Virus record (IMG/VR): IMGVR_UViG_3300031576_000172
Location: 1-38,640 of that record
Direction: 5' to 3' (one strand)
Length of the DNA: 38,640 nt
Origin: a virus
Of this stretch, positions 28,744 through 35,978 are shown piece by piece (positions within the stretch are counted from its first letter, which is position 1; the number at the start of each line of letters is the position of its first letter). A program made the position numbers and the translations under genes. The notes under the pieces were generated by a model. That model was given only the letters and a program-made list of their open reading frames with translations. It did not search any database and was not told the DNA's origin.

Positions 28744-29489
28744 GCCGCAAACAGTTCCATTTGTGCCAATCTCCTGACCGCGATTTCACAATACCTCTCT
28801 GAGATTTCAATGCCAATGGCCTTGCGTCCCAGTTGCTTAGCGGATACCAGTGTTGTGCCGGAACCGCAGAAGGGGTCAAGTATAATTGAGGCTTCATTTG
28901 AATAGGTCAGTACTAAGTACTTGAGCAGTTCAGTTGGTTTCTGGGTTGGATGCAGACCTTCTTGCGAGTTCGGAAACTCAACAATACTTGACGGGTAAGA
29001 TTCGTCGATGGGGATTGTCCGCTTCCGCTCATTTGGCATCTTCCCATAGTTGCTTGATTCGCCCGGCTGTGTGGGGGTTTGCCTCACATTGGCAGGCGGC
29101 TTCTTTCTCATCTGTGGGTTGAAAATCATGGAGCCACAGCCAAACACAAGGATATCTTCGTGTTGACGCATCGGCATTTTACTCACATTGAGATGTCCGG
29201 TTGACTGAGTTTTCTTCCAGATATCAGACCACTTGAAGTTCTCAAGATTACTGACAATCATTTGTGCGCTGAATGGGTTTCGACAGGTTAGTACCGTTGC
29301 CCCACCGCAAACCCGGTCAACCTCTTTCCACCATACCCGCAGGTCAACTACTCTATCCCATTCATTCTGCGTTATCCCATACGGCGGGTCAGTCAGCACG
29401 AGGTCAACCTTCTCCGTGAGTTGTGGGAGGATGTCCCGACAGTCACCGCAGTACAACGTAATCCCGTCCTGCTCGTAATAGGGGGTCAT
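28740..29489 (-). CDS. DNA adenine/N4-cytosine methyltransferase, beta class
   Basis: A 249-aa amino-methyltransferase. DPPY (34-37) is the catalytic motif IV, and DPFCGSGTT (205-213) is the SAM-binding motif I; this order is the beta class. HPTQKP (~180-185) is the usual linker before motif X-I. It probably protects phage DNA from host restriction. It is inserted between a small portal-associated gene and the morphogenesis gene, and by eye it is more AT-rich than these neighbours, as expected of an acquired moron. Overlaps both sides by 4 nt. Confidence 0.9.
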   Translation of the reverse strand: MTPYYEQDGITLYCGDCRDILPQLTEKVDLVLTDPPYGITQNEWDRVVDLRVWWKEVDRVCGGATVLTCRNPFSAQMIVSNLENFKWSDIWKKTQSTGHLNVSKMPMRQHEDILVFGCGSMIFNPQMRKKPPANVRQTPTQPGESSNYGKMPNERKRTIPIDESYPSSIVEFPNSQEGLHPTQKPTELLKYLVLTYSNEASIILDPFCGSGTTLVSAKQLGRKAIGIEISERYCEIAVRRLAQMELFAA

Positions 29490-29755
29490 TTCTTCATCAG
29501 TTCCTTAGTCGCATCAGCCCCAGCCTTGGCGATCCCGACGATCTCGGGCGCCATCTCCTTGCCGATCTTGCGCGCAACGCCCCGCATGATGGCGGGGGCC
29601 GCCTGCCGGAATTCCTGGAGTCCCTTGATGCCGAGGCGTTGAACAACAGCCCGAACGTCAAGGAGCGAGGTCTGCGATCGTTTCCGGATTTTGTCCTGGA
29701 TTGTCTGCCGCTCCTGGAGGTGTTGCTCCAGGTGTTGCTGCTGGTCCTGTTCCAC
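29486..29755 (-). CDS. Small helical protein after portal, 89 aa
   Basis: The start is GTG 29753-29755, with GGAGG nine bases upstream; the longer open frame is Arg/Ser-rich shadow of the portal gene. The gene overlaps the portal 3' end by ~98 nt in another frame. The protein is helical and basic, with Gln-rich start (EQDQQQHLEQHLQERQ) and RKIGKEMAPEIVGIAKAGAD at the end. No family recognised. Confidence 0.65.
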   Translation of the reverse strand: MEQDQQQHLEQHLQERQTIQDKIRKRSQTSLLDVRAVVQRLGIKGLQEFRQAAPAIMRGVARKIGKEMAPEIVGIAKAGADATKELMKK

Positions 29756-31259
29756 TGTCCCGTTCCTCCAATATGGCCATGACTTGTTCTTCTGTGACGA
29801 TGCCGCCCTGCAGCAGCGGCCGGTTGATCTTGATGTTCTTTGCCAGCTTGTCGGCCGCCGCCTTGTCGTCCAGATCGGGGTTCTCCTCCTTGACGAGGTC
29901 GACGTATGACCGGACGTAGTTCTTGAGGTCATTGTTCCGGGCAGCAATCCTGTCGGTGACCGAGGGCCGCATGGTCGGCTCCGGGAAGTCGGCAATCAGC
30001 TTTCCCTCCTCAACCTTCAGCACTCCGTATCCGCCCTTCTTTTTGTACTGCAGGACCTTCTCGTGGAGCGGTCGTTCGATCGTTTCGGTATAGGTTTCGA
30101 CCAGGGATTTCCGGTCATCCAGGTCCCGGATCCCCATGATTTCATACGAGACCCCGGAGGCGGCCCCGCCTTCAATCTTCCACTGGACTGTGACGTTGAG
30201 CGCTTGACCGGCCATCTCGGTTTTGAACCGGATGGCGTTGATCAGTTGCTCGAAGTCCCCCTGCATATCCAGAACGTCGATCGAGGCGGCCTGTCCTCCC
30301 TCGATGCCAGGCTCGGCCGTGATAGCCCGGGATTTTCCAAACACCAGTTCGCTGACTTGCGCGCCCTTCCCGATCACCTTCAGGGTTTTGAATCCGTTCC
30401 TCAGCACCGATTCGTTCAAGGCGACCATCGCGACGTCGATCCCCTGGTTCGCCTGGACGAGCGAGACGCGGGGGAGCGAGAAGGTTTCCGAGATCGGGAT
30501 CTTCCTGCAAGGGAAAATAAACGGCAGGGCTTTGTACGGGTTCTCCTCCCGCTCCACCATGTTGCCTTCGGAGTCCGCATGCGGGATCTCGGCGCCCTCA
30601 GGATCATAGTGGGTGATGTATTCCGGGTCGTAGCGGATCCATACTTGCGCCCCTTTCGTCGACCCGCTCTTGACCCGGAGCGCGCTCGGATAGATGATGC
30701 CCCAGGGTTCGATCCCGACTGGATCATCGTCATCATAGATGGGCCAGTATTCGGTCAGCACCTGGAATCGGAGCACGGGGTTCGCTTTGTCCTCCCGGGT
30801 GTCGACAAAGACACCGAGCGCAATCTGCGACAAGAGTTGCGTGTAGGCATCCACCCGCTTTGAGATCGAGAACCACTTCGAGCGCTCGAGGAGATCCGTG
30901 TAATCCTTGGCATCCTTGGCATCGCCCTCTTTGGTCATCACCTTCCGGACCGGCTGCTCGGAGTAGAGCCGGCTTTTCATGTCAATCAGCTGCTCGGTCA
31001 CCGGCGCGTGTTCGAGCACCAGCTTCTGTGGGAGCTCCATCGCGTTAGTTTCGGAGTTCCAGGTTTTGAAGAACTCGAGCAGATAGGCATCCAAGCCTCC
31101 ATCCTGGGTCAGCACCCGGCCGTGGTAGAAGTCGAGGCACATCGCCCTTCTGCTCTGGATCAGCTTCATGGTGGCGAGCTCCGCCAGCCGGAGGTTATCA
31201 TCCATCAGGGTCTTGGAGAGCTTGGTAAACAGGGGCGAGGTTGGTTCAGAGTCGGCCAT
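29658..31259 (-). CDS. Portal protein
   Basis: A 533-aa protein directly after terL. The N-terminal helices, SRLYSEQPVRKVMTKEG (~95) and the IGKGAQVSELVFGKS region resemble SPP1 gp6/DUF4055-type portals. It forms the dodecameric channel for DNA packaging. I chose ATG 31257-31259, 2 nt after the terL stop; a GTG six codons earlier is possible. The C-terminus is Pro/Gly-rich (PGATPPGAADNPGQN), a flexible tail typical of portals. Confidence 0.85.
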   Translation of the reverse strand: MADSEPTSPLFTKLSKTLMDDNLRLAELATMKLIQSRRAMCLDFYHGRVLTQDGGLDAYLLEFFKTWNSETNAMELPQKLVLEHAPVTEQLIDMKSRLYSEQPVRKVMTKEGDAKDAKDYTDLLERSKWFSISKRVDAYTQLLSQIALGVFVDTREDKANPVLRFQVLTEYWPIYDDDDPVGIEPWGIIYPSALRVKSGSTKGAQVWIRYDPEYITHYDPEGAEIPHADSEGNMVEREENPYKALPFIFPCRKIPISETFSLPRVSLVQANQGIDVAMVALNESVLRNGFKTLKVIGKGAQVSELVFGKSRAITAEPGIEGGQAASIDVLDMQGDFEQLINAIRFKTEMAGQALNVTVQWKIEGGAASGVSYEIMGIRDLDDRKSLVETYTETIERPLHEKVLQYKKKGGYGVLKVEEGKLIADFPEPTMRPSVTDRIAARNNDLKNYVRSYVDLVKEENPDLDDKAAADKLAKNIKINRPLLQGGIVTEEQVMAILEERDSGTGPAATPGATPPGAADNPGQNPETIADLAP

Positions 31260-31261
31260 CG

Positions 31262-32569
31262 TTAGGCTGCCTTCCACTTTGAGGGTTTGACGACGGGGAA
31301 TTCATAGTTGTGCATGAAGTCGACGGCGCTCGAAGCGTGGGTCCGGTCACCTTGTTTCTCCCGGTCCTCGAGGTGTTTCTTCTCGACCATCTCGTAGTCC
31401 TTGCCGAGCTCGATGCATTGGGGATGGTACGCAAATCTAACCGTCCCGTCAAGTGCCCGCATCCGGGAGTTGGTGGCGTTGAGCCGATCAAGGATCCGTG
31501 GATTCGGCTTGATCCGGATCTCGACGTTCCAGTCCTTGAACTCCCCCTTGATGATCTCCCAACTGGAGGCGATGGCCGACAGGCTCCGGGCCTTGCCGTG
31601 CTGGTAGTCACCGTAGATGATGATCTTCCATTTGAACGCCCGCTCCGGCCCCAGTATCTTGGTGAGCCGTTCCTTCATCGCCACACACATGCGCCAGACA
31701 TCGGTCCTGTGCTGGAGGAGCTCCGAGAAGATGTAGGTCCGCTCCGGTTGGATCTGCCCGATCAGCCAGATGCAGGGATCAAGGTTGAAGTCGAGGCAGA
31801 GGATCAGGGGAAGGGTTTCCTTCAGTGGGAATTCTTTCCGGTGGACGTCCCGGTCGTGATACGTGTAGGCGAGCCCTTCGTAGGTTTCGAATGACCCTTG
31901 ATATTCCTGGGCATAGGTCCGGGCATCGGTCGTCGCCTTGATGCGTGTGATCTCCCGGGGGTCCATCACGACGTCGGAGAACCAGCTGTACTCGCCCCAG
32001 TCGGGATCCTGCCGGTGCTGGTCCAGGAGTTCGTAGAAGTGGTTACGCCCTTCCGGCACCCCGACGAACCAGCACCACCCCATCGTGTCGGCCAGTGCCG
32101 GCTCGACGTGCTCGAGCCAAACGTCCTTCCTCATGTCGGCGTATTCGTCGAGGCCTCCTCCGTGCCAGCGCGGCTTGCCATCGAAACGGGCCGGCTTGTC
32201 GAATCCTATCCCCCAGAGTTCGGAGCCGTTTTTGTAGTAGATGCAGAGCTCGGTTTCGGAGATATTGCGGATCGCCCATCGGGGGGAGAGGGTCTTCAAG
32301 TCCGTCCAGGCGATCCGCTTTAGCTGGTCCCGGGTCGGGGCGCCGTAGAAGAGGCAGTTGCCTTCGATTCCGACTGCGTTAGCGACCAGCGTTCGTTTGA
32401 GGATCTCCGTTTTGAACGACCGCCGTCCCGCGTGCGCTATCTTGAATCTCTTCTGTTCGTGGCGGTAGCGCAAGATGGCCGGACACTGCTCTGCCTGCAC
32501 CGGCAGCGGAAACCATCGCTTCGGCAACAATCCCACTAATGCGCTCGAGTGCTGTGGGGTCAGGATCAA
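31262..32569 (-). CDS. terL: Terminase large subunit
   Basis: A 435-aa packaging motor. Walker A is GRRSFKT (48-54), Walker B LDEYAD (140-145). The RNase H-like nuclease has D260 (ILCLDFNLDP), D321 (IIIYGDYQHG) and D417 (SSAVDFMHNYEF). Translocates DNA into the prohead and cuts it. The start at ATG 32569 overlaps terS by 191 nt; a GTG eleven residues later is an alternative, but the overlap stays long because the motor domain begins by residue ~18. By length it is close to the usual size. Confidence 0.95.
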   Translation of the reverse strand: MILTPQHSSALVGLLPKRWFPLPVQAEQCPAILRYRHEQKRFKIAHAGRRSFKTEILKRTLVANAVGIEGNCLFYGAPTRDQLKRIAWTDLKTLSPRWAIRNISETELCIYYKNGSELWGIGFDKPARFDGKPRWHGGGLDEYADMRKDVWLEHVEPALADTMGWCWFVGVPEGRNHFYELLDQHRQDPDWGEYSWFSDVVMDPREITRIKATTDARTYAQEYQGSFETYEGLAYTYHDRDVHRKEFPLKETLPLILCLDFNLDPCIWLIGQIQPERTYIFSELLQHRTDVWRMCVAMKERLTKILGPERAFKWKIIIYGDYQHGKARSLSAIASSWEIIKGEFKDWNVEIRIKPNPRILDRLNATNSRMRALDGTVRFAYHPQCIELGKDYEMVEKKHLEDREKQGDRTHASSAVDFMHNYEFPVVKPSKWKAA

Positions 32570-33026
32570 AGTCTGGATTGTTCCTCCATCCCCGGCGGTT
32601 CTTCAGCCAGATGAATCCAGCCGCGACGTCCGGCGGCCAGTGCCTCATCGTGTCGTGCGTGATGATCTTCCCCTCGTGAAGGAAGACGTGGGTTTCCTTG
32701 TGATCGTATCCGGTGGCCCGTTGGTAGAAGCGCGTCACGACATTGATGTCGGCTTTCAGGAAGCCGCGTTTTATGGCCGCCAGAAACTCTTCGCGGGTTT
32801 TCTTGTAGGTCCTCAGCGTTGCGTCGGCGATCCCACAGGCAAAGGCGATTTCCTCTTGTGTGAGTCCGAGCCCGCCGAGTCGTTCGACCTGGGCGATGTC
32901 GATGGTAGGATACTTGGAGGGCCGTCCGTTGGCCCGTTTTGGTTCCGAGGGTTTTCGAGGATTCTCCTTCCCGCGTTTCGGTTTTCGTCGTCGAGACGTC
33001 GCGGGTGTTGAGCGTCGTTCTGTCAC
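32379..33026 (-). CDS. terS: Terminase small subunit
   Basis: A 215-aa protein with a basic N-terminal tail, then a helix-turn-helix (LGLTQEEIAFACGIADATLR, ~54-73) that would bind the packaging site, then TRFYQRATGYDHKETHVFLH, typical of TerS. The start is GTG 33024-33026; the promoter P2 -10 ends only 9 nt upstream. The last ~63 codons overlap terL in another frame; that tail (ALPPRTEEIQDSARGTAVV) is low in structure. Confidence 0.85.
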   Translation of the reverse strand: MTERRSTPATSRRRKPKRGKENPRKPSEPKRANGRPSKYPTIDIAQVERLGGLGLTQEEIAFACGIADATLRTYKKTREEFLAAIKRGFLKADINVVTRFYQRATGYDHKETHVFLHEGKIITHDTMRHWPPDVAAGFIWLKNRRGWRNNPDFDPDPTALERISGIVAEAMVSAAGAGRAVSGHLALPPRTEEIQDSARGTAVVQNGDPQTNAGR

Positions 33027-33035
33027 TCACGGGGA

Positions 33036-33064
33036 AAGATACCTCAGCGGGAGGCGATTGTCAA
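33036..33064 (-). promoter_or_regulatory. Promoter P2, before terS
   Basis: Minus-strand TTGACA (33059-33064), 17-nt spacer, TATCTT (33036-33041). A start 6-8 nt past the -10 would fall at ~33028-33030, giving a transcript that starts within about 5 nt of the terS GTG, so the mRNA would be leaderless or nearly so. It should be the head/packaging promoter. It sits inside a 25-codon open frame (33044-33121). Confidence 0.7.
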
Positions 33065-33117
33065 ACCCTTTTTCGCCAGCCACTCACAGGCGGCCTTGAA
33101 ATCAAGTAGGGGTTGGA

Positions 33118-33294
33118 TCATGGGGGCTCATCCCCAGTCAAGATGTGTTCATTAACAAGATGGGCTGTTCGTTCATCAATGCACTTCTCTCGCCAGTACT
33201 CAAGCTCTCCCTCTCTACCAATCAACACTGCTTCTTGACGGAGAGTGCGCTCAGCAATAGGACGGTAAAACTTATCCAGTCTTATATTGCATCT
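33118..33294 (-). CDS. Orphan coding-like frame without clear start
   Basis: Between the coiled-coil gene and P2 a frame of 58 sense codons reads like real protein (RLDKFYRPIAERTLRQEAVL, later GELEYWREKCIDERTAHLVN). It opens after a TGA and has no ATG; GTG TTG at ~33236 is the only good start. It lies in the same register as the upstream 33307-33702 gene, separated by two TGA stops, so a broken C-terminus is possible. A 25-aa ATGA-coupled frame follows. Confidence 0.35.
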   Translation of the reverse strand, partial: RCNIRLDKFYRPIAERTLRQEAVLIGREGELEYWREKCIDERTAHLVNEHILTGDEPP

Positions 33295-33306
33295 TCAAGC
33301 CCAATA

Positions 33307-33702
33307 TCAAATTGGGCAGAGATTTCTTCCGGTATCTCCGGCTTGCCATTTGTCAAGCAACCATGCGAGGCAAGAAGTATCTGGACTACCTTTCTTCAGT
33401 CTCTCCACCTCAGATTCGTACTTTTTCCTGAGATTGAGCACGTCCTGATATGATGCAGAGAAACCATACGAATCCTTTGACAACTCCTCTCCATAGCCAA
33501 GTGCTGCAACTCCACAACCCGCAAGCCGGACTCGCTCTTGTTCCAACTCTTTTTTCAGTCTCTCCACATCAGCAAGGGCTTCTTTGGTGATGGTGAGAAG
33601 AAGTTGGGTCACGAGAAACTTCGACTGTATTGGGTCGGTCCAGTCAATACGCAGGGCTTTGAGTTGCCGTTCAATCCTTTTCTCCGGTTCAGTGGTCGTC
33701 AT
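33307..33702 (-). CDS. Coiled-coil protein, 131 aa
   Basis: Not recognised. The frame starts MTTTEPEKRIERQLKALRID; ~45-65 is a coiled coil (ADVERLKKELEQERVRL), another helix at ~95-105. AGGAGATACCGACCCC precedes the ATG. Last well-formed gene of the P1 run before the promoter of the packaging genes. The C-terminal ~15 residues lie where a second frame also reads like protein, so the true end is uncertain. Confidence 0.6.
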   Translation of the reverse strand: MTTTEPEKRIERQLKALRIDWTDPIQSKFLVTQLLLTITKEALADVERLKKELEQERVRLAGCGVAALGYGEELSKDSYGFSASYQDVLNLRKKYESEVERLKKGSPDTSCLAWLLDKWQAGDTGRNLCPI

Positions 33703-33735
33703 GGGGTCGGTATCTCCTGTCCTTTCTTTTTAGCT

Positions 33736-33882
33736 TCATTTTCTCTCCCATCTTTTGAGTGCATCCATCGCACTCAATTTTGGAACGACAGTAGATGAAT
33801 ACTGTCCAGTGGTTGCACTGGCAATAACACGAACAGCACAAAAGTAAGCTAACCATCTTGGCATAGCCCAAGCAAGTTTCAT
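33736..33882 (-). CDS. Small phage protein, 48 aa
   Basis: ATG 33880-33882 has GAGAAG seven bases upstream. The product starts MKLAWAMPRWLAYFCAVRV and has ASATTGQYSSTVVP then SAMDALKRWERK, which resembles a small family I have seen in phages, function unknown. The stop overlaps the ATG of a 16-codon frame. A longer Cys-rich frame over the same bases (33689-33871) is rejected as shadow. Confidence 0.6.
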   Translation of the reverse strand: MKLAWAMPRWLAYFCAVRVIASATTGQYSSTVVPKLSAMDALKRWERK

Positions 33883-33941
33883 TTGCAGCTTCTCTTTTAC
33901 TTTATTCATTCCTTCACCTTTCTCTTGATTCGTTCATGACG

Positions 33942-34391
33942 TTACACCAAGCTAAGTCGTTCAACACCTTCTCCTAATCCATTAGCATCAGGTTCCTCCT
34001 TTCTCCTGATAAGAAACCAACTTTCAATTTTTGTGATTCCATCTCCACTCGGATGCGGGTCATATGCAAGTTCTCCATTCCTATAAATCACAGCATGCCC
34101 CCTCGTCACATAAGTTCGTGGGCTTGTCCCCTTCACAATAACGAATCCATCAACACCTCGATAGCTTTTTAGTTTGGCAATGCCGTGGCGTTCTGGATAG
34201 CCGCTTCCTTCGCATTCATATCCTTGCGACTGGAGAAGGGTGTAAAACGACTCAAACCAATGCTCGTCATGCCCAAAGTCCGGCACAGATGCGAGTGGCA
34301 GTTCGAGCAAAGATGCAACGCATGCCTCAAGGCAATTTCCGTGAATCTTGCCATCTGGTGTTGAGAAAACTGTTTGCTGAACTGGTTTCAC
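33942..34391 (-). CDS. Cysteine-peptidase-like small phage protein
   Basis: A 149-aa protein. NCLEACVASLLELPLASVPD (19-38) with C20 is the start of papain/C39-like folds in phage proteins, and GHAVIYRNGELAYDPHPSGD supplies H99 and D111, so a Cys-His-Asp triad is possible. Role unknown. The start is GTG overlapping the upstream stop (GTGA). Part of the small-gene run of lower GC. Confidence 0.65.
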   Translation of the reverse strand: MKPVQQTVFSTPDGKIHGNCLEACVASLLELPLASVPDFGHDEHWFESFYTLLQSQGYECEGSGYPERHGIAKLKSYRGVDGFVIVKGTSPRTYVTRGHAVIYRNGELAYDPHPSGDGITKIESWFLIRRKEEPDANGLGEGVERLSLV

Positions 34392-34663
34392 TTCCCTTCC
34401 GGCTTTCCGGCTGACTGGCGGATGGCGACAACGAGAAATCTTTCATCGAGAATCCCCAAAAGTTCATCAATGGCTTTCAGGGCTGTAATCCCATCGGGCG
34501 GTAAGTGCCGAGCAAGGACATCCTGAGACTTGCGAACCGCCTGAATGAAAATGTCATCCTTCTCCCTCTGCTCGGCTCGTATTGCGGACTCAAAATCAGC
34601 GACGAGTTGCGGCTTCGACCAAACCTCAAGTTGCTCTCTCAGTTCTTCCACTTTAGGCATCAT
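34388..34663 (-). CDS. Hypothetical 91-aa helical protein
   Basis: Not recognised. Helical throughout, starts MMPKVEELREQLEVWSK; ends in a basic tail after DELLGILDERFLVVAIRQSA. ATG overlaps the stop of the next-upstream gene (ATGA), and its stop overlaps the peptidase-like start. Confidence 0.55.
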   Translation of the reverse strand: MMPKVEELREQLEVWSKPQLVADFESAIRAEQREKDDIFIQAVRKSQDVLARHLPPDGITALKAIDELLGILDERFLVVAIRQSAGKPEGK

Positions 34664-34920
34664 GGCTTTTCTCCGTTCAGGACGCGGGTGATATGCTGTT
34701 CGGCAACGTCAAAGTCGAATAGGGAGTTCTCAAAATTTGATTCTCGCAACCATTTCAAAGCCTCCAATGCCATTTCCAGAGCCGCTATCAGTCTCGGCAC
34801 ATCGGTTTCAACCAATGGATAGCATTCGGTCTCAGTGTAATTCCTAACCGCCCTCTCCGCCCTGTCCTTCATCTCAGTGAGAATCGTTTGTAGCATCACA
34901 TCCTTCTCTTCCACTTTCAT
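34660..34920 (-). CDS. Hypothetical 86-aa acidic helical protein
   Basis: Not recognised. Acidic and helical (RLIALEM... type segment VPRLIAALEMALEALKWLRE). Starts 4 nt after the Cys-rich 53-aa gene, and its stop is in the ATGA overlap with the 91-aa gene. Function unknown. Confidence 0.55.
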   Translation of the reverse strand: MKVEEKDVMLQTILTEMKDRAERAVRNYTETECYPLVETDVPRLIAALEMALEALKWLRESNFENSLFDFDVAEQHITRVLNGEKP

Positions 34921-34923
34921 GGG

Positions 34924-35085
34924 TCAGTCCTCAACTTTCTCATAGGTTGCTTCAAAGATGTCGGGGGCTTGCAGGGATAGTACGGCACACAAAGGGCAGC
35001 ATGTGTTTCTACAGAATGGTGATTGGATTATTCCAGAACCCGACGGAGAACACTTTCTATGTAAGTGTATCTTCCTGAATTTCAT
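34924..35085 (-). CDS. Cys-rich mini protein, 53 aa
   Basis: ATG 35083-35085 follows AAGGAGGAGAA and overlaps the upstream stop (ATGA). The product has CSPSGSGIIQSPFCRNTCCP then LCAV, five Cys that could hold a zinc ion. Function unknown; a small nucleic-acid or protein adaptor is a guess. Confidence 0.55.
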   Translation of the reverse strand: MKFRKIHLHRKCSPSGSGIIQSPFCRNTCCPLCAVLSLQAPDIFEATYEKVED

Positions 35086-35288
35086 TTCTCCTCCTTGTCT
35101 GCTTTTGCAACGATCAACCGTTTTATGTGCGTCCATTGCCAGTAACCCGACGGGAAAACAACCTTGTAGAGATAGTCTTTGATTTCCTCGACCGTTCCCA
35201 CGTGCTGTTCCCGGTCATGTTCTTCCCGCACGTCAACTTGAACCTTGTCGCCAATGCCAATGGGCCTTGTTGCCTCAATATGTCTCAT
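35082..35288 (-). CDS. Small SH3/KOW-like protein, 68 aa
   Basis: A beta-rich 68-aa protein (GIGDKVQVDVREEHDREQ, then VEEIKDYLYKVVFPSGYW) whose strand pattern resembles a small barrel that binds nucleic acid or protein. The family is not named. Its ATG overlaps the stop of a possible 39-aa frame (ATGA). Confidence 0.55.
   Translation of the reverse strand: MRHIEATRPIGIGDKVQVDVREEHDREQHVGTVEEIKDYLYKVVFPSGYWQWTHIKRLIVAKADKEEK
35086..35107. repeat. 22-bp direct repeat, copy 1 (carries an RBS)
   Basis: The plus-strand 22-mer TTCTCCTCCTTGTCTGCTTTTG is exactly repeated at 35928-35949. On the coding strand each copy supplies AAGGAGGAGAA directly before a start codon (ATG here, GTG at the other site). 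It probably records duplication or recombination of a ribosome-binding cassette. Confidence 0.85.
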
Positions 35289-35404
35289 GCTTTCCCCTCT
35301 TGGTCTGGTATCGGTAAGCAGTGTTTATCCTGCTCGTTCTCGTTCGCCCTCCCGCCTTGAACACCAACGGTCTCTGAGGGATATTCGTGCCCAATTAGAA
35401 CCAC
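35285..35404 (-). CDS. Possible 39-aa ORF
   Basis: GTG 35402-35404 lies inside the end of the upstream gene; the frame reads IGHEYPSETVGVQGG then NENEQDKHCLPIPDQ and ends in an ATGA overlap with the 68-aa gene. The overlap argues for translation. The start is doubtful because AAGGAG directly abuts the GTG; ATT, eight bases on, may be used. Confidence 0.35.
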   Translation of the reverse strand: MVLIGHEYPSETVGVQGGRANENEQDKHCLPIPDQEGKA

Positions 35405-35652
35405 TCCTTCCCAGGTTCGGTGCGACCCATGTGTACCATACCCTGAGTCCGTCCGTCGTGGAATGGGACTACTATCGTTCCATCATCCCTGTGTGAGTGT
35501 TGTTCCAACCGATCAAGGGTAGACCGGATTGACCTGATACTGTCGTCGGCTCCCTTAATCACGCTCCGCATCCGTTCAATCTTCTCTTCAATGGAAAGCT
35601 CTGACCAGTATTTCTCTCGTCCGGCAAAGTCTTTTTGGATGTTCTCGCCCAT
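35395..35652 (-). CDS. Hypothetical 85-aa protein, charged helices
   Basis: Not recognised. Charged and helical for ~55 residues (KIERMRSVIKGADDSIRSIR), then a beta-like end with several His/Arg. It begins shortly after the HTH-like gene. Confidence 0.55.
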   Translation of the reverse strand: MGENIQKDFAGREKYWSELSIEEKIERMRSVIKGADDSIRSIRSTLDRLEQHSHRDDGTIVVPFHDGRTQGMVHMGRTEPGKEWF

Positions 35653-35653
35653 G

Positions 35654-35896
35654 TCATTTACTCCCTTTTAATAGTTCCTGAACTGAGTGCGGTGATTTGA
35701 AATTCATTAGTCTCATGATCTGCCGGATGCTGTAACCTTCCTTCCTCCTCGCAACGGCAAAGTCCCGGCGGTGCTTCTGAGTCCTTCCGTGAAACGGCAT
35801 CGCCTTATAGCCCGATGGGTGCAGTATCGCAACGAGTTCGCTGAGGCGTCCGCAGCCATCAAGAACACTGACCACAAGTTCTTTGATTTCATCCAT
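35654..35896 (-). CDS. Helix-turn-helix-like small protein, 80 aa
   Basis: Starts at ATG 35894-35896 (a GTG directly before is the alternative). Residues ~45-78 (RRDFAVARRKEGYSIRQIMR, then NFKSPHSVQELL) read as a helix-turn-helix with basic surface, so a DNA-binding regulator is likely. A 12-codon leader frame with the strong repeat-borne RBS (35928-35949) precedes it and overlaps its start. Confidence 0.6.
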   Translation of the reverse strand: MDEIKELVVSVLDGCGRLSELVAILHPSGYKAMPFHGRTQKHRRDFAVARRKEGYSIRQIMRLMNFKSPHSVQELLKGSK

Positions 35897-35927
35897 CACG
35901 CCTTGAAAGGTTCTTCTGGTTCTTCAC

Positions 35928-35949
35928 TTCTCCTCCTTGTCTGCTTTTG
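35928..35949. repeat. 22-bp direct repeat, copy 2 (carries an RBS)
   Basis: Identical to 35086-35107. On the coding strand it sets AAGGAGGAGAA before GTG, which opens only a 12-codon frame, so the Shine-Dalgarno may feed the HTH gene by reinitiation. Confidence 0.85.
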
Positions 35950-35978
35950 GGTACTCCCTGACTCGCAAATCACTCCGG

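Noticed and set aside
33044-33121. 25-codon ATG frame upstream of terS
   Set aside because: It has an ATGA overlap but contains the P2 -35 and ends before terS; too short to call a gene.
33689-33871. Cys-rich 60-aa minus-strand ORF
   Set aside because: It overlaps the better 48-aa gene (33736-33882), which has a real Shine-Dalgarno and natural composition; the Cys run is out-of-frame reading of it.
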